DNA of 45,538 nucleotides from a virus: positions 1 through 45,538 of the IMG/VR virus record IMGVR_UViG_3300025168_014280. One strand, given 5' to 3'. Each line of letters opens with the position of its first letter. Position 1 is the first letter of the stretch. The translations under genes were made by a program, and so were the position numbers. A model generated the notes under the pieces. It was given only the letters and a program-made list of their open reading frames with translations. It was not told the DNA's origin and did not search any database. Positions 8,287-16,049 of this stretch are shown piece after piece.

Positions 8287-9747
8287 ATGCATAAGAATCT
8301 TACTGAAGAGCAAAAAGACTATGCTGTGTTTCTCCCGGCTCTTAGTGGATTTTACGCAACATTTGTGGGCAAACAACGTGTTGATAATACCTATGTTGAT
8401 CCAGCACGTATGCCTGTTCAATTCAATGGCAATATGGAGAGTCTTAATTGGCTCAATCCAAAAGAGGCATTGTTTGAATATAATTGGACATTGTACTCCG
8501 CCGGTCATGCAGAACTAGACATCAATAAAGATTCTCCCAAAGAAGACATGATTCGCAATCGTGACAGAAAAACATCATGGCTACTTGGTGACTCTGGAGG
8601 ATTTCAAATAGGTAAAGGCGTATGGGAAGGTGACTGGAAGGATATCAATTGTCCACGTGCAAAGAAAAAACGTGAGCAAGTACTTGCTTGGATGGATGCT
8701 TACATGGACTATGGTATGATATTAGATATCCCAGCCTGGGTAGCACGTTCTCCTGCAGGAGTCAAAGCAACAGGAATTAGCACATATCAAGAAGCAGTAG
8801 ACGCCACACGCATTAATAACGATTACTTCATGAAAAATAGGAATGGCAATTGTAAATTTTTAAATGTGTTGCAAGGCGAAAATCATGCAGATGCAGATGA
8901 CTGGTATGAAAAAATGAAAGATTATTGCGACCCTAAAGTGTATTCCGATCATTTCAATGGCTGGAGTATGGGTGGACAAAACATGTGTGATATTCATCTT
9001 GTACTGAAGAGATTGGTTGCATTGCGTTTTGATGGTTTGTTAGAAAAAGGCAAACATGACTTCATGCACTTCTTAGGCACATCGAAACTTGAATGGGCCA
9101 CACTACTCACTGACATACAAAGAGCAGTAAGAAAATATCACAATCCTAACTTCACTGTAACATTCGATTGTGCATCTCCTTTCTTAGCAACAGCCAATGG
9201 ACAGATTTATTGTGAGTTAGAAACCAATGACAGACAAAAATGGGTATACAGAATGGTACCAAGTATCGACAATAAAGCAATGTCAACAGATAACACTCCA
9301 TTTGCAGAAGCATTTGTAAGAGAAGGTAAACATCCTAGTTTCTTAGACTCGCCTGTTACTGATGGACTTACAGCAAAAGACATATGCATATACGGACCAG
9401 GCGACCTAAATAAGATTGGCAAAGAAGGCAAAACATCATGGGATTCGTTCTCATATGGTATCATGATGGGACACAATGTATGGATGCATATAAATGCTGT
9501 ACAAGAAGCAAACAGACAGTATGATGCTGGCAAAGTACCGAATATGCTGGTGCAGGAAACATTCGATAAAGTTATGTTCCGTGACATTGTTGAAGCCATA
9601 TTTGCAACGGATGACAGACAAGTAGCAGATGCTATAATAAAAGAGTATAGCAAGTACTGGATGAGTATAATTGGCACAAGAGGAGCAACTGGCAAAAAAA
9701 CACAAAATGCATCAACTATGTTTAATAATTTATTCAAGGAGGCTTAA
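8287..9747 (+). CDS. dpdA: Phage TGT/DpdA-like transglycosylase for 7-deazaguanine DNA
   Basis: A member of the tRNA-guanine transglycosylase superfamily, here most likely the DNA-acting DpdA type, which exchanges guanine in DNA for preQ0 or a derivative. Visible motifs are WLLGDSGGFQIGKG (98-111, with Asp102 in the substrate-binding DSGGFQ motif), LDIPAW (146-151), a GWSMGG loop (225-230, the base-recognition loop) and TFDCASPF (292-299). Asp294 of the last stands where TGT has its catalytic nucleophile. I see no CxCxxC zinc cluster, unlike bacterial TGT. At 486 residues it is longer than TGT (about 380). FolE, QueE and a QueD-like protein in the same region make the DNA-modification role likely. 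It starts directly after the gp45 stop. Confidence 0.85.
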   Translation: MHKNLTEEQKDYAVFLPALSGFYATFVGKQRVDNTYVDPARMPVQFNGNMESLNWLNPKEALFEYNWTLYSAGHAELDINKDSPKEDMIRNRDRKTSWLLGDSGGFQIGKGVWEGDWKDINCPRAKKKREQVLAWMDAYMDYGMILDIPAWVARSPAGVKATGISTYQEAVDATRINNDYFMKNRNGNCKFLNVLQGENHADADDWYEKMKDYCDPKVYSDHFNGWSMGGQNMCDIHLVLKRLVALRFDGLLEKGKHDFMHFLGTSKLEWATLLTDIQRAVRKYHNPNFTVTFDCASPFLATANGQIYCELETNDRQKWVYRMVPSIDNKAMSTDNTPFAEAFVREGKHPSFLDSPVTDGLTAKDICIYGPGDLNKIGKEGKTSWDSFSYGIMMGHNVWMHINAVQEANRQYDAGKVPNMLVQETFDKVMFRDIVEAIFATDDRQVADAIIKEYSKYWMSIIGTRGATGKKTQNASTMFNNLFKEA

Positions 9748-9911
9748 TGGTAGAAGAACAGGTCGATATCAAACAAGAACTTAAAAAAATTAAGAAACGT
9801 GTTAAACAACTAGAATCACAAAGAGAATTAGTAAGAGCATGGGAACACAAAGCAGAACTGTTAGATCTTAAAAAACAAAAATTAAAATACAAGGAGATGT
9901 TGGACCGATGA
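9747..9911 (+). CDS. 54-residue coiled-coil protein
   Basis: A short gene filling the space between the transglycosylase and the next gene. It has ATG overlapping the upstream TAA (TAATG), AGGAGG immediately upstream at 9737-9742, and a TGA overlapping the next ATG. The product begins MVEEQVDIKQELKKIKKR and is a highly charged heptad-like helix throughout, with no cysteine or proline. Its own 3' end contains the AAGGAG that serves the next gene. It could be a small adaptor or accessory subunit for a neighbour. I do not recognise a family. Confidence 0.7.
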   Translation: MVEEQVDIKQELKKIKKRVKQLESQRELVRAWEHKAELLDLKKQKLKYKEMLDR

Positions 9912-10417
9912 AGCGTGATTATACTGACGGGGTAAAAGATAATGTAGTTTTCTTTACAGGCAAAGAAGTCGAGAAAACTCCAACACATGGACAAGAAACA
10001 TTATTTGTTGTCGGTGTGCATAGTTCTAAAAAAATTAAAGCAATGGCAAAAAAGAATAATGCCACACACATATATCTTGGTGCTAATCATTCAATGAAAC
10101 ACTTAGGCGGTGAATATTATGAAAGTTTACACAACATCATTAAAGTTTTACTTGAAGACTACTGTGTGACTTTGGATACTCCTATCACTCCGAAAATTCC
10201 AGGCATCGATGATTTATTACAAAATAAAAAATTCACTATAGTATACGCATTGCCAATAGAAAATATTATGCAAATAAAAGGCAATGTTGTTATTAAACTA
10301 GATGACAGTGATTACAAAGCAACTAATCCAGGAGTATGGTGTTGGTCAGTAAAAGACATGATGACTGAACAACATTTTACTGATTGGGTAGAATATGAAA
10401 AGGACAAAATAATATGA
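9908..10417 (+). CDS. Hypothetical protein in the deazaguanine island, 169 aa
   Basis: I do not recognise this protein. It has an alternating strand/helix look: TLFVVGVHSSKKIK, then HIYLGANHSM, a TIVYALPIENIM strand, and a C-terminal NVVIKLDDSDYKATNPGVWCW block. The His/Gly-rich GANHSMKHLGG could be a binding loop. There is no membrane segment. Its ATG overlaps the stop of the coiled-coil gene and an AAGGAG lies 12 bases upstream. Its own stop overlaps the QueD-like gene. Position between a DpdA-like gene and a QueD-like gene suggests it helps in the same pathway, but that is inferred from context only. Confidence 0.65.
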   Translation: MKRDYTDGVKDNVVFFTGKEVEKTPTHGQETLFVVGVHSSKKIKAMAKKNNATHIYLGANHSMKHLGGEYYESLHNIIKVLLEDYCVTLDTPITPKIPGIDDLLQNKKFTIVYALPIENIMQIKGNVVIKLDDSDYKATNPGVWCWSVKDMMTEQHFTDWVEYEKDKII

Positions 10418-10773
10418 AAAATATTTGGGTAACATTTCGTAAAGAAGGTATTCACAAATATCCTGCGGCACTGACCGATCCAGATCTCAAAGGTGTAGAA
10501 TTTTTAGGATATCCACACAGACACATCTTTCATTTCAAAGTAATGATAGAAGTATTCCATGATGACAGAGACATAGAATTTATTTTGTTTAAAAGATGGT
10601 TAGAAAATTTATATGAAGGCACAATAGAACTTGATTACAAGTCATGTGAAATGATTGCAGATGATTTAGCAGTAGCAATACAAACAAGATATCCTGGAAG
10701 ACAAATTACAATTGATGTGTCAGAAGATGGAGAAAATGGGTGTACATGCACTTATGACAAACAAACAAACTAA
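10414..10773 (+). CDS. Divergent QueD/6-pyruvoyltetrahydropterin synthase-like protein
   Basis: 119 residues, the usual QueD size. Sequence order fits the 6-PTPS fold. His14, then PHRHIFHFKVMIEV with His35 and His37, reproduces the three-histidine zinc pattern of QueD (H...HxH). DRDIEFILFKRWL matches the DFGDLK region, and SCEMIADDLAVAIQ with TIDVSEDGENG matches the PT.EN.A helix and the V.ET strand. The catalytic cysteine normally four residues before HxH is not there. QueD makes 6-carboxy-tetrahydropterin from the FolE product, and folE lies 1 kb downstream. It could be active with an altered mechanism, or a fold relative with another job. Confidence 0.45.
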   Translation: MKNIWVTFRKEGIHKYPAALTDPDLKGVEFLGYPHRHIFHFKVMIEVFHDDRDIEFILFKRWLENLYEGTIELDYKSCEMIADDLAVAIQTRYPGRQITIDVSEDGENGCTCTYDKQTN

Positions 10774-11846
10774 TGACAGTATACATAGTAGACATTGAAG
10801 CAGTAGAAACACGTTACACAGCACAGTGGAAGAAACATTTGCCTATGCAACTTGAAAGAAACACTAAGTGCAATGTAGTCACTATATCAGGTGGTGAAAC
10901 TCCACAAGCAACTACTCCTGGCGCATTTTTAAACTTTGGTGGCACTAATGTGTATAAATCTAAACAGTTAGAAATAATTGCTGAAAAATTTTGTAATGGC
11001 GAGATCAAAGACGGAGACTATTTTCTATATACAGATGCTTGGAATCCTACTGTAATACAACTCAAGTATATGGCTGAACTGTTAGGAGTAAAGATTAAAG
11101 TAGGCGGCATGTGGCATGCAGGTTCATATGACCCAGCAGACTTTTTAGGCAGGCTAATTGGTAACGCCAAATGGGTAAGACTTGCTGAACAATCTATGTT
11201 TGAATGTTATGACCACAATTACTTTGCCACTGACTTTCACATCGAGATGTGGGACGAGGTTTTTAAAAACATAACACATAGTATGAGACACAAAGATAAT
11301 AAGGTAGTACGCACAGGATGGCCTATGGAGTATATGCATAATGAACTCGATGCATTTCAAAATATGAAGAAAAAAGATATAATTCTTTTCCCACATAGGA
11401 TTGCTCCTGAGAAACAACCAGAAATATTTTATGATCTTAAAGATGCAATGCCACAATATGAATTTATAGTGTGTCAAGAGAAACAATTGAAGAAACATGA
11501 ATATCACAATCTGTTAGGAGAAGCAAAATTAGTGTTCAGTGCAAATCTACAAGAAACATTGGGCATATCAGGCTTCGAAGGTTTGTTAGTAGACACCATT
11601 GCGATGGTGCCAGACAGACTAAGTTACACAGAGATGTTTCATGGTATTTTCAAATATCCAACCCATTGGACAGAAACTAAAGAAGGCTACAAAGAAAATA
11701 AAGAGTTTTTGATTAAAAAAATTACTGAAGTGATGGAAAACTATGATTCATATCAAAAGTTAATAATAAAACAAAAGAAAATATTGCTGGATGAATTTTT
11801 TACAGGAGACATCTTGTACAAAACAATAAATGAAAGTACAATATAA
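10773..11846 (+). CDS. GT-B glycosyltransferase-like protein
   Basis: 357 residues with the outline of a GT-B, GT1/GT4-like glycosyltransferase. The N-terminal half is Rossmann-like and contains GGMWHAGSYDPADFLGR. The second half starts with IILFPHRIAPEKQPEIF, the typical donor-domain opening. It ends with AKLVFSANLQETLGISGFEGLL, where the paired acids of QETLGISGFE resemble the E-x7-E donor-binding motif. It lies between the QueD-like gene and folE, overlapping the former by one base, so it may glycosylate the modified base as T4 glucosyltransferases do to hydroxymethylcytosine. An alternative is glycosylation of a surface component. The donor sugar cannot be inferred. Confidence 0.65.
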   Translation: MTVYIVDIEAVETRYTAQWKKHLPMQLERNTKCNVVTISGGETPQATTPGAFLNFGGTNVYKSKQLEIIAEKFCNGEIKDGDYFLYTDAWNPTVIQLKYMAELLGVKIKVGGMWHAGSYDPADFLGRLIGNAKWVRLAEQSMFECYDHNYFATDFHIEMWDEVFKNITHSMRHKDNKVVRTGWPMEYMHNELDAFQNMKKKDIILFPHRIAPEKQPEIFYDLKDAMPQYEFIVCQEKQLKKHEYHNLLGEAKLVFSANLQETLGISGFEGLLVDTIAMVPDRLSYTEMFHGIFKYPTHWTETKEGYKENKEFLIKKITEVMENYDSYQKLIIKQKKILLDEFFTGDILYKTINESTI

Positions 11847-11848
11847 TC

Positions 11849-12532
11849 ATGATATCAAAACAGATTAAGCAGAGAATTAAAGATGCTGGTGGCAAATTTT
11901 GGGCAGGAGATAATATTAGTGAATACATTCTAGATGGTGAAAAAGAACAACTTATACTAGAACTTACAGAAAAATTTGAAAATGTGCTGGACAGTTTGAT
12001 CATTGACAGAGAAAATGATCCTAACAGCATGGAAACTGGTAGACGTCTTGCAAAAATGTATATCAACGAACTGATGAGTGGCAGATATAATCCTATGCCA
12101 AACGCAACTGCTTTTCCTAATCATGTTGAAGAAGGTTACAAAGGCATGTTGGTAGTGCGAAGCGAACTAAAAAGTATGTGTTCGCATCATCATCAACCAG
12201 TTACAGGCATTGCATATATTGGTATCATTGCCGGAGAAACACTAATAGGACTAAGCAAGTACACAAGAATAGCACAATGGTGTGCAAGACGTGGCACATT
12301 ACAAGAAGAACTGTGCAATGACGTTGCAAAAGAGATTATGAAAGCAACTGGCAGTAATGATGTTGGGGTATACATTCAAGCAACACATGGTTGTTGTGAA
12401 AACAGAGGTATTATGGCACACTCCAGTTTGACACAAACAACTGTGTTAGAAGGAGCATTCTTGCAAGATCCAAACACAAGAAAAGAATTTATGGACAACA
12501 TAAAATTACAACAAGAATTTGCTCCCAGATAA
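11849..12532 (+). CDS. folE: GTP cyclohydrolase I
   Basis: Converts GTP to 7,8-dihydroneopterin triphosphate, the first step of both folate and 7-deazaguanine synthesis. 227 residues, against 222 in E. coli. Zinc ligands are seen at Cys111 and His114 in MCSHHHQPVTG, and Cys182 in THGCCENRG, matching E. coli Cys110, His113 and Cys181 almost to the residue. GLSKYTRIAQWCARRGTLQEEL is the conserved helix-loop region with the GTP-contacting residues. The family-typical N-terminal helices are present. In this context its product most likely feeds QueD and QueE for base modification. Its stop overlaps the next start. Confidence 0.93.
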   Translation: MISKQIKQRIKDAGGKFWAGDNISEYILDGEKEQLILELTEKFENVLDSLIIDRENDPNSMETGRRLAKMYINELMSGRYNPMPNATAFPNHVEEGYKGMLVVRSELKSMCSHHHQPVTGIAYIGIIAGETLIGLSKYTRIAQWCARRGTLQEELCNDVAKEIMKATGSNDVGVYIQATHGCCENRGIMAHSSLTQTTVLEGAFLQDPNTRKEFMDNIKLQQEFAPR

Positions 12533-13047
12533 TGAAAGTACACTACAAACTTCCAATAAAAAACATTAGTATTCCAAACAACATTGTATGGCAAGAGAAT
12601 AACGACAACTACAAACAAGGGCCTTTTGTAAACTATACAAACAAAAATTATGAACATATCATGCAGAATTACGTTTATCAAAAACCTAATCCTATGCCTG
12701 AATGGGTAGATGACATACTAAAATATTTCGATCATTTCGATATAGTCGAACCGGCTTTATCCAAGATTCCTCCTGGTAAAGTATTACCACTGCACAGAGA
12801 TACCTTATCAACATTTAGTAAAATACATAACATCACAGACCCGTCAAACATTATTAGATACATAATTTTTTTGCACGGGCATATGCCTGGTCAATTGTTT
12901 CAAATAGAAGATACAGTTTATTCAAGTTGGGAGAAAGGTAACTATCTATCATGGACCAGTGATCAATATCATGCTGTTTATAACATGAGCAATGTTGATC
13001 GTGTGGCATTACAGATAACCTGTGTAGGGAAAAACAAAGTAATATAA
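12532..13047 (+). CDS. 2OG-Fe(II) oxygenase-like protein (aspartyl-hydroxylase type)
   Basis: 171 residues. The iron-binding facial triad is visible as His88-x-Asp90 in GKVLPLHRDT and His147 in SDQYHAVYNMS. Arg157 in DRVALQITC is the likely 2-oxoglutarate anchor. The spacing suits a compact double-stranded beta-helix dioxygenase such as the aspartyl/asparaginyl hydroxylase-like group. The substrate is unknown. It overlaps folE and the aminotransferase-like gene, so all are co-expressed. A second oxygenase of the same general type follows at 13936, suggesting two oxidation steps on one product or two related substrates. Confidence 0.72.
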   Translation: MKVHYKLPIKNISIPNNIVWQENNDNYKQGPFVNYTNKNYEHIMQNYVYQKPNPMPEWVDDILKYFDHFDIVEPALSKIPPGKVLPLHRDTLSTFSKIHNITDPSNIIRYIIFLHGHMPGQLFQIEDTVYSSWEKGNYLSWTSDQYHAVYNMSNVDRVALQITCVGKNKVI

Positions 13048-13943
13048 TGATTTATCACACCAATAATACTAATGATAATTTTGTTTCAGGCTCTGTGCCT
13101 ATCCCTAGCAAACGTGTTTATAATTTTTGGAAAAACATGGAGACAAACACAGTACAAGATATTTTTAATTACAATGTTGTGGATGAATACATAAATGACT
13201 ACGTTAATTGGATTAAAGCAGATAAACTTAACAAATTAAGTGGCTTAGAAAATTTTCCTTGGCACAGTTACTCTTCTGGCACAACAGAAAGTTTCACTAA
13301 CTTTACAAGTAGATATGGTAAAAGATGTTTTCGTTTTTTCAAAGGTGAGTACATGTTTCAAAAATTAAATGCAAGAAATAACAATTATATGTGGATGCAT
13401 CTTGATGAAGGGCCTGTGTATGACAACGATGCTGTCATCATTAGTTTGCCATTTTCAGACTTTGGTACCGTACACCCTAGATTAAATACTGTGCTTGAAC
13501 AGTGCAATGAAAGAAATGTTCCTGTGCTTATAGATTGTGCGTACATGTGTATTGCAAAAAATATTGAATTTGATTTTAATCAACCTTGCATAGACACAGT
13601 CACATTCTCATTGAGCAAAGGATTTTGGGGAATAGATAAACTGAGACTAGGGATAAGATTTCAAAGAGAAGATAGAGATGACAACCTAGATATCTATAAC
13701 AAATGGAAAACTTTGCCATTACACAGTATTGCTATAGGTAGAAAGTTTATACAAGAATTTGAAACAAACTGGCTATGGAATGATTATGGCGGAAAATATC
13801 AACAGATATGTGATGCAAATAATTTAACGCCAACAAATTCAATCCTACATGCACTGGGAGGAGAACAGTATAAAGATTGGAATCGAGGCACATCAGTTAA
13901 TAGGGTATGTGTATCAAATGCGTTAGGAGATATAGATGAGTGA
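13047..13943 (+). CDS. PLP-dependent fold-type I aminotransferase-like protein
   Basis: 298 residues, shorter than usual class I/II aminotransferases (about 370-400). Landmarks in order: SYSSGTTESF (75-83, cofactor-phosphate turn), VPVLIDCAYM (Asp163 and Tyr166, as in the DxAY strand that holds the pyridine nitrogen), and TFSLSKGFWGIDKLRLGIRF, with Lys191 as the Schiff-base lysine and Arg200 as the phosphate or substrate arginine. The small domain is abbreviated. It would transfer or remove an amino group, possibly on a deazaguanine side chain, a sugar or an amino acid donor. It overlaps both neighbours. The family assignment is firm; the substrate is open. Confidence 0.75.
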   Translation: MIYHTNNTNDNFVSGSVPIPSKRVYNFWKNMETNTVQDIFNYNVVDEYINDYVNWIKADKLNKLSGLENFPWHSYSSGTTESFTNFTSRYGKRCFRFFKGEYMFQKLNARNNNYMWMHLDEGPVYDNDAVIISLPFSDFGTVHPRLNTVLEQCNERNVPVLIDCAYMCIAKNIEFDFNQPCIDTVTFSLSKGFWGIDKLRLGIRFQREDRDDNLDIYNKWKTLPLHSIAIGRKFIQEFETNWLWNDYGGKYQQICDANNLTPTNSILHALGGEQYKDWNRGTSVNRVCVSNALGDIDE

Positions 13944-14499
13944 TTATACAGTAATTAATATCAGTGACAAAATTGATCTTAGACCTATCAGAGACTTCGC
14001 AAACACTTTACCACAAATTAGAAAATCCGTGCCTGATACAAATTTAGATCCGGAGCAGAGGGAAATTCAAAGCAAATATTACAATGACAACAATTCAAGT
14101 AAATTCCTTGCTTTTGGTGATGATGAAGATGTCAAACATCTGTTTAAAGATTTTGCCAAAGTAATAGATTTAGAAATGCTATCATACTGTTTAATATATC
14201 AATTACCCGGCACGTTTACTGGTCCACACTACGATTGCTTTTTTGGTTACTGTGATAGATTTGGTATAGATAGAAAACACGCTCCACATATTCAAAGACA
14301 CGTGGTGTTTTTAGATGAATGGAAATTTGGGCAAATTTTCTGTTTTCCTACGTCTGTGTACGCTAATTGGCGTATGGGCGACATGATTACATGGCCTTAT
14401 AAAACTATACACTCAACTGCAACTGCCGGACTTGCGGCAAGGATTGCACTAACTGTGACTGGTATAGACTCAGATTTATGGAGACAAATAAATGCCTAA
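13936..14499 (+). CDS. 2OG-Fe(II) oxygenase-like protein
   Basis: 187 residues. The triad is seen at His98 and Asp100 (TGPHYDCFFG) and His159 (YKTIHSTATAG), with Arg169 in ARIALTVTG as the 2-oxoglutarate anchor. The beta-strand order (YCLIYQLPG, RHVVFLDEW, IFCFPTSVY, MGDMITWPY) fits a jelly-roll dioxygenase. It resembles the oxygenase at 12532 in size and layout but is not a close copy. It starts eight bases inside the aminotransferase gene and its end overlaps the phosphoribosyltransferase. The substrate is unknown; oxidation of a modified base or of a precursor is plausible from context. Confidence 0.72.
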   Translation: MSDYTVINISDKIDLRPIRDFANTLPQIRKSVPDTNLDPEQREIQSKYYNDNNSSKFLAFGDDEDVKHLFKDFAKVIDLEMLSYCLIYQLPGTFTGPHYDCFFGYCDRFGIDRKHAPHIQRHVVFLDEWKFGQIFCFPTSVYANWRMGDMITWPYKTIHSTATAGLAARIALTVTGIDSDLWRQINA

Positions 14500-15019
14500 T
14501 TACAACATGGAAAGCAAATACGTTCACGAAGTGGACAACAATTATCGTACAGGATATGACCGCATATTTAAAAAGTCTAAGACCGTGTCTGGACCTAATA
14601 AAAATTTTGTTACATGGGATCAAGTGCATGAATACACAGACTTTTTATCTAAAGTAATTGAACATCAGCATTATGATGCAATCATCGGGATACAACGTGG
14701 TGGACTTATTCCTGCTGTGCTGTTGTCACATAAGTTGAATATGCCAATGCATACAATACAATTTTCTTTACGTGATTTAAAACAAGTTGGCAATATTGAT
14801 TTGCCAAAAAAAGGTACATATCTAGTTGTTGATGACATAAATGATACAGGAGAAACTTTTACACAATTACAAGAAAAATTTAATAAGGCTGGATTATCTG
14901 TAAAGTATGCAGTGCTACACAATAATGTGCCTTCTAAATTCACAGTTGATCATTACGCTTTAGAAATAGATAAATCAAAAGATCCTGCTTGGATTGTATA
15001 TCCATGGGAATCTAAATGA
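14492..15019 (+). CDS. Type I phosphoribosyltransferase
   Basis: 175 residues with a clear PRPP-binding motif, LVVDDINDTGETF (111-123), and the upstream IIGIQRGGLIPAVLLSH loop typical of xanthine/hypoxanthine/guanine phosphoribosyltransferases. The enzyme joins a base to PRPP to give a nucleotide. In this setting it could salvage a purine or deazapurine base, or release/recycle bases displaced by the DpdA-type exchange. Base specificity cannot be read from the sequence by eye. It overlaps both the oxygenase and the amidinotransferase genes, so it is part of the same transcription unit. Confidence 0.85.
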   Translation: MPNYNMESKYVHEVDNNYRTGYDRIFKKSKTVSGPNKNFVTWDQVHEYTDFLSKVIEHQHYDAIIGIQRGGLIPAVLLSHKLNMPMHTIQFSLRDLKQVGNIDLPKKGTYLVVDDINDTGETFTQLQEKFNKAGLSVKYAVLHNNVPSKFTVDHYALEIDKSKDPAWIVYPWESK

Positions 15020-16026
15020 ATGAATGGGGACGAGTCAAAAGAGTCCTAATAGGCACTGCTACCAGAGCCAAGTTGCCTCGAGTCAATGAGCATACTAGGT
15101 ACGTTTACTATGCAGATAGAGATGCTGACAGTGTTCTTCCACAAGGAACCTATTCACAAACTATCATAGACGAAGCCAATGAAGATCTAGACACACTGGC
15201 AAACATATACAAAGATTTTGGAGCAGAGGTAGAAAGACCAAACATGAGTTGGTCATCCGACAGACATCATGCACTGTATTGTCCACGCGACACTATACTA
15301 ACTGTAGCAGACCAAATTATTACTGCACCTATGTGTGTAAACACAAGAAAAGATGAATGGGTTAATATGCTGAGTCCAGGTAACCTAGGTGGTAAGTTTC
15401 CGGATCATGAGTTAACAGGTGCACATCTGTTTGACGATTCTGATTACAACACTGAGTGTGTGCAAAACAAAAATGTACTTGCACTGGGCAATCATAAACC
15501 CATGTGGGATGCCGCTAATGTGCTGAGAGCAGGGCGTGACCTGTTGTATCTTAAATCAAACACTGGTAATCTAGCAGGAGCAAAACAACTGCAAGACATT
15601 CTAGGCAATGAGTACAAAGTGCATGTGTTACACGATGTGTATTCATATTCACACATAGATTCAACTATCTGTTTGCTAAGACCAGGTCTAGCACTGATCA
15701 ATCCTGCAAGAATAAAATCCAAAAATGATTTGCCCTATGCAATGCAAAATTGGGACATACTGACCTGTCCTGAACCTGTTGAAAAAAGTTGGACTGATCA
15801 CTGCATGTCTTCTATATGGACCAACATGAATTTGGTTAGTTTAGATGAACGCACAGTGGTTGTGGACAGTATTCAAGAACCAACTATTCAAATGTTTGAA
15901 GCACATGGCTTTACAGTAATTCCTATCAATATGAGACATCAACGCACACTAGATGGAGGTCCTCATTGTTGCACCATAGAACTTGATCGCGAATATGATC
16001 TTGAAACTTACTTTGACAAGACCTAA
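15016..16026 (+). CDS. Arginine:glycine amidinotransferase-type enzyme
   Basis: 336 residues. The family match is strong. KPMWDAANVLRAGRD (161-175) corresponds to the FDAADFxRAGRD region of AGAT, YSHIDST (211-217) carries the catalytic His213 (HxD), and TLDGGPHCCT (311-320) holds Cys318 in the place of the nucleophilic cysteine. Such enzymes move an amidino group from arginine to an amine, giving a guanidino product (glycine in creatine synthesis, inosamine phosphate in streptomycin synthesis). No creatine or antibiotic pathway is visible here. The gene sits between a phosphoribosyltransferase and queE, raising the possibility that it acts on an amine-bearing 7-deazaguanine. Its end contains the -35 box for queE. 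Confidence 0.88.
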   Translation: MNEWGRVKRVLIGTATRAKLPRVNEHTRYVYYADRDADSVLPQGTYSQTIIDEANEDLDTLANIYKDFGAEVERPNMSWSSDRHHALYCPRDTILTVADQIITAPMCVNTRKDEWVNMLSPGNLGGKFPDHELTGAHLFDDSDYNTECVQNKNVLALGNHKPMWDAANVLRAGRDLLYLKSNTGNLAGAKQLQDILGNEYKVHVLHDVYSYSHIDSTICLLRPGLALINPARIKSKNDLPYAMQNWDILTCPEPVEKSWTDHCMSSIWTNMNLVSLDERTVVVDSIQEPTIQMFEAHGFTVIPINMRHQRTLDGGPHCCTIELDREYDLETYFDKT

Positions 16027-16041
16027 ATACTTCTATATAAT
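16013..16041 (+). promoter_or_regulatory. Consensus sigma70 promoter for queE
   Basis: A perfect -35 box TTGACA (16013-16018), a 17-base spacer and a perfect -10 box TATAAT (16036-16041). The -35 box lies in the last codons of the amidinotransferase gene. Only eight bases separate the -10 box from the queE ATG at 16050 and there is no ribosome binding site, so the transcript should have almost no leader. Confidence 0.82.
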
Positions 16042-16049
16042 AAAACAAC

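Noticed and set aside
9207-9737. 176-codon antisense open frame inside the transglycosylase gene
   Set aside because: Lies wholly opposite a well-supported enzyme gene; the hydrophobic, Ser/Leu/Ile-rich translation is typical of the complement of AT-rich coding sequence.
9908-10417. Reading the 169-residue protein as QueC or QueD
   Set aside because: No P-loop pyrophosphatase motif or zinc cysteines of QueC and no HxH of QueD are present; left as hypothetical.
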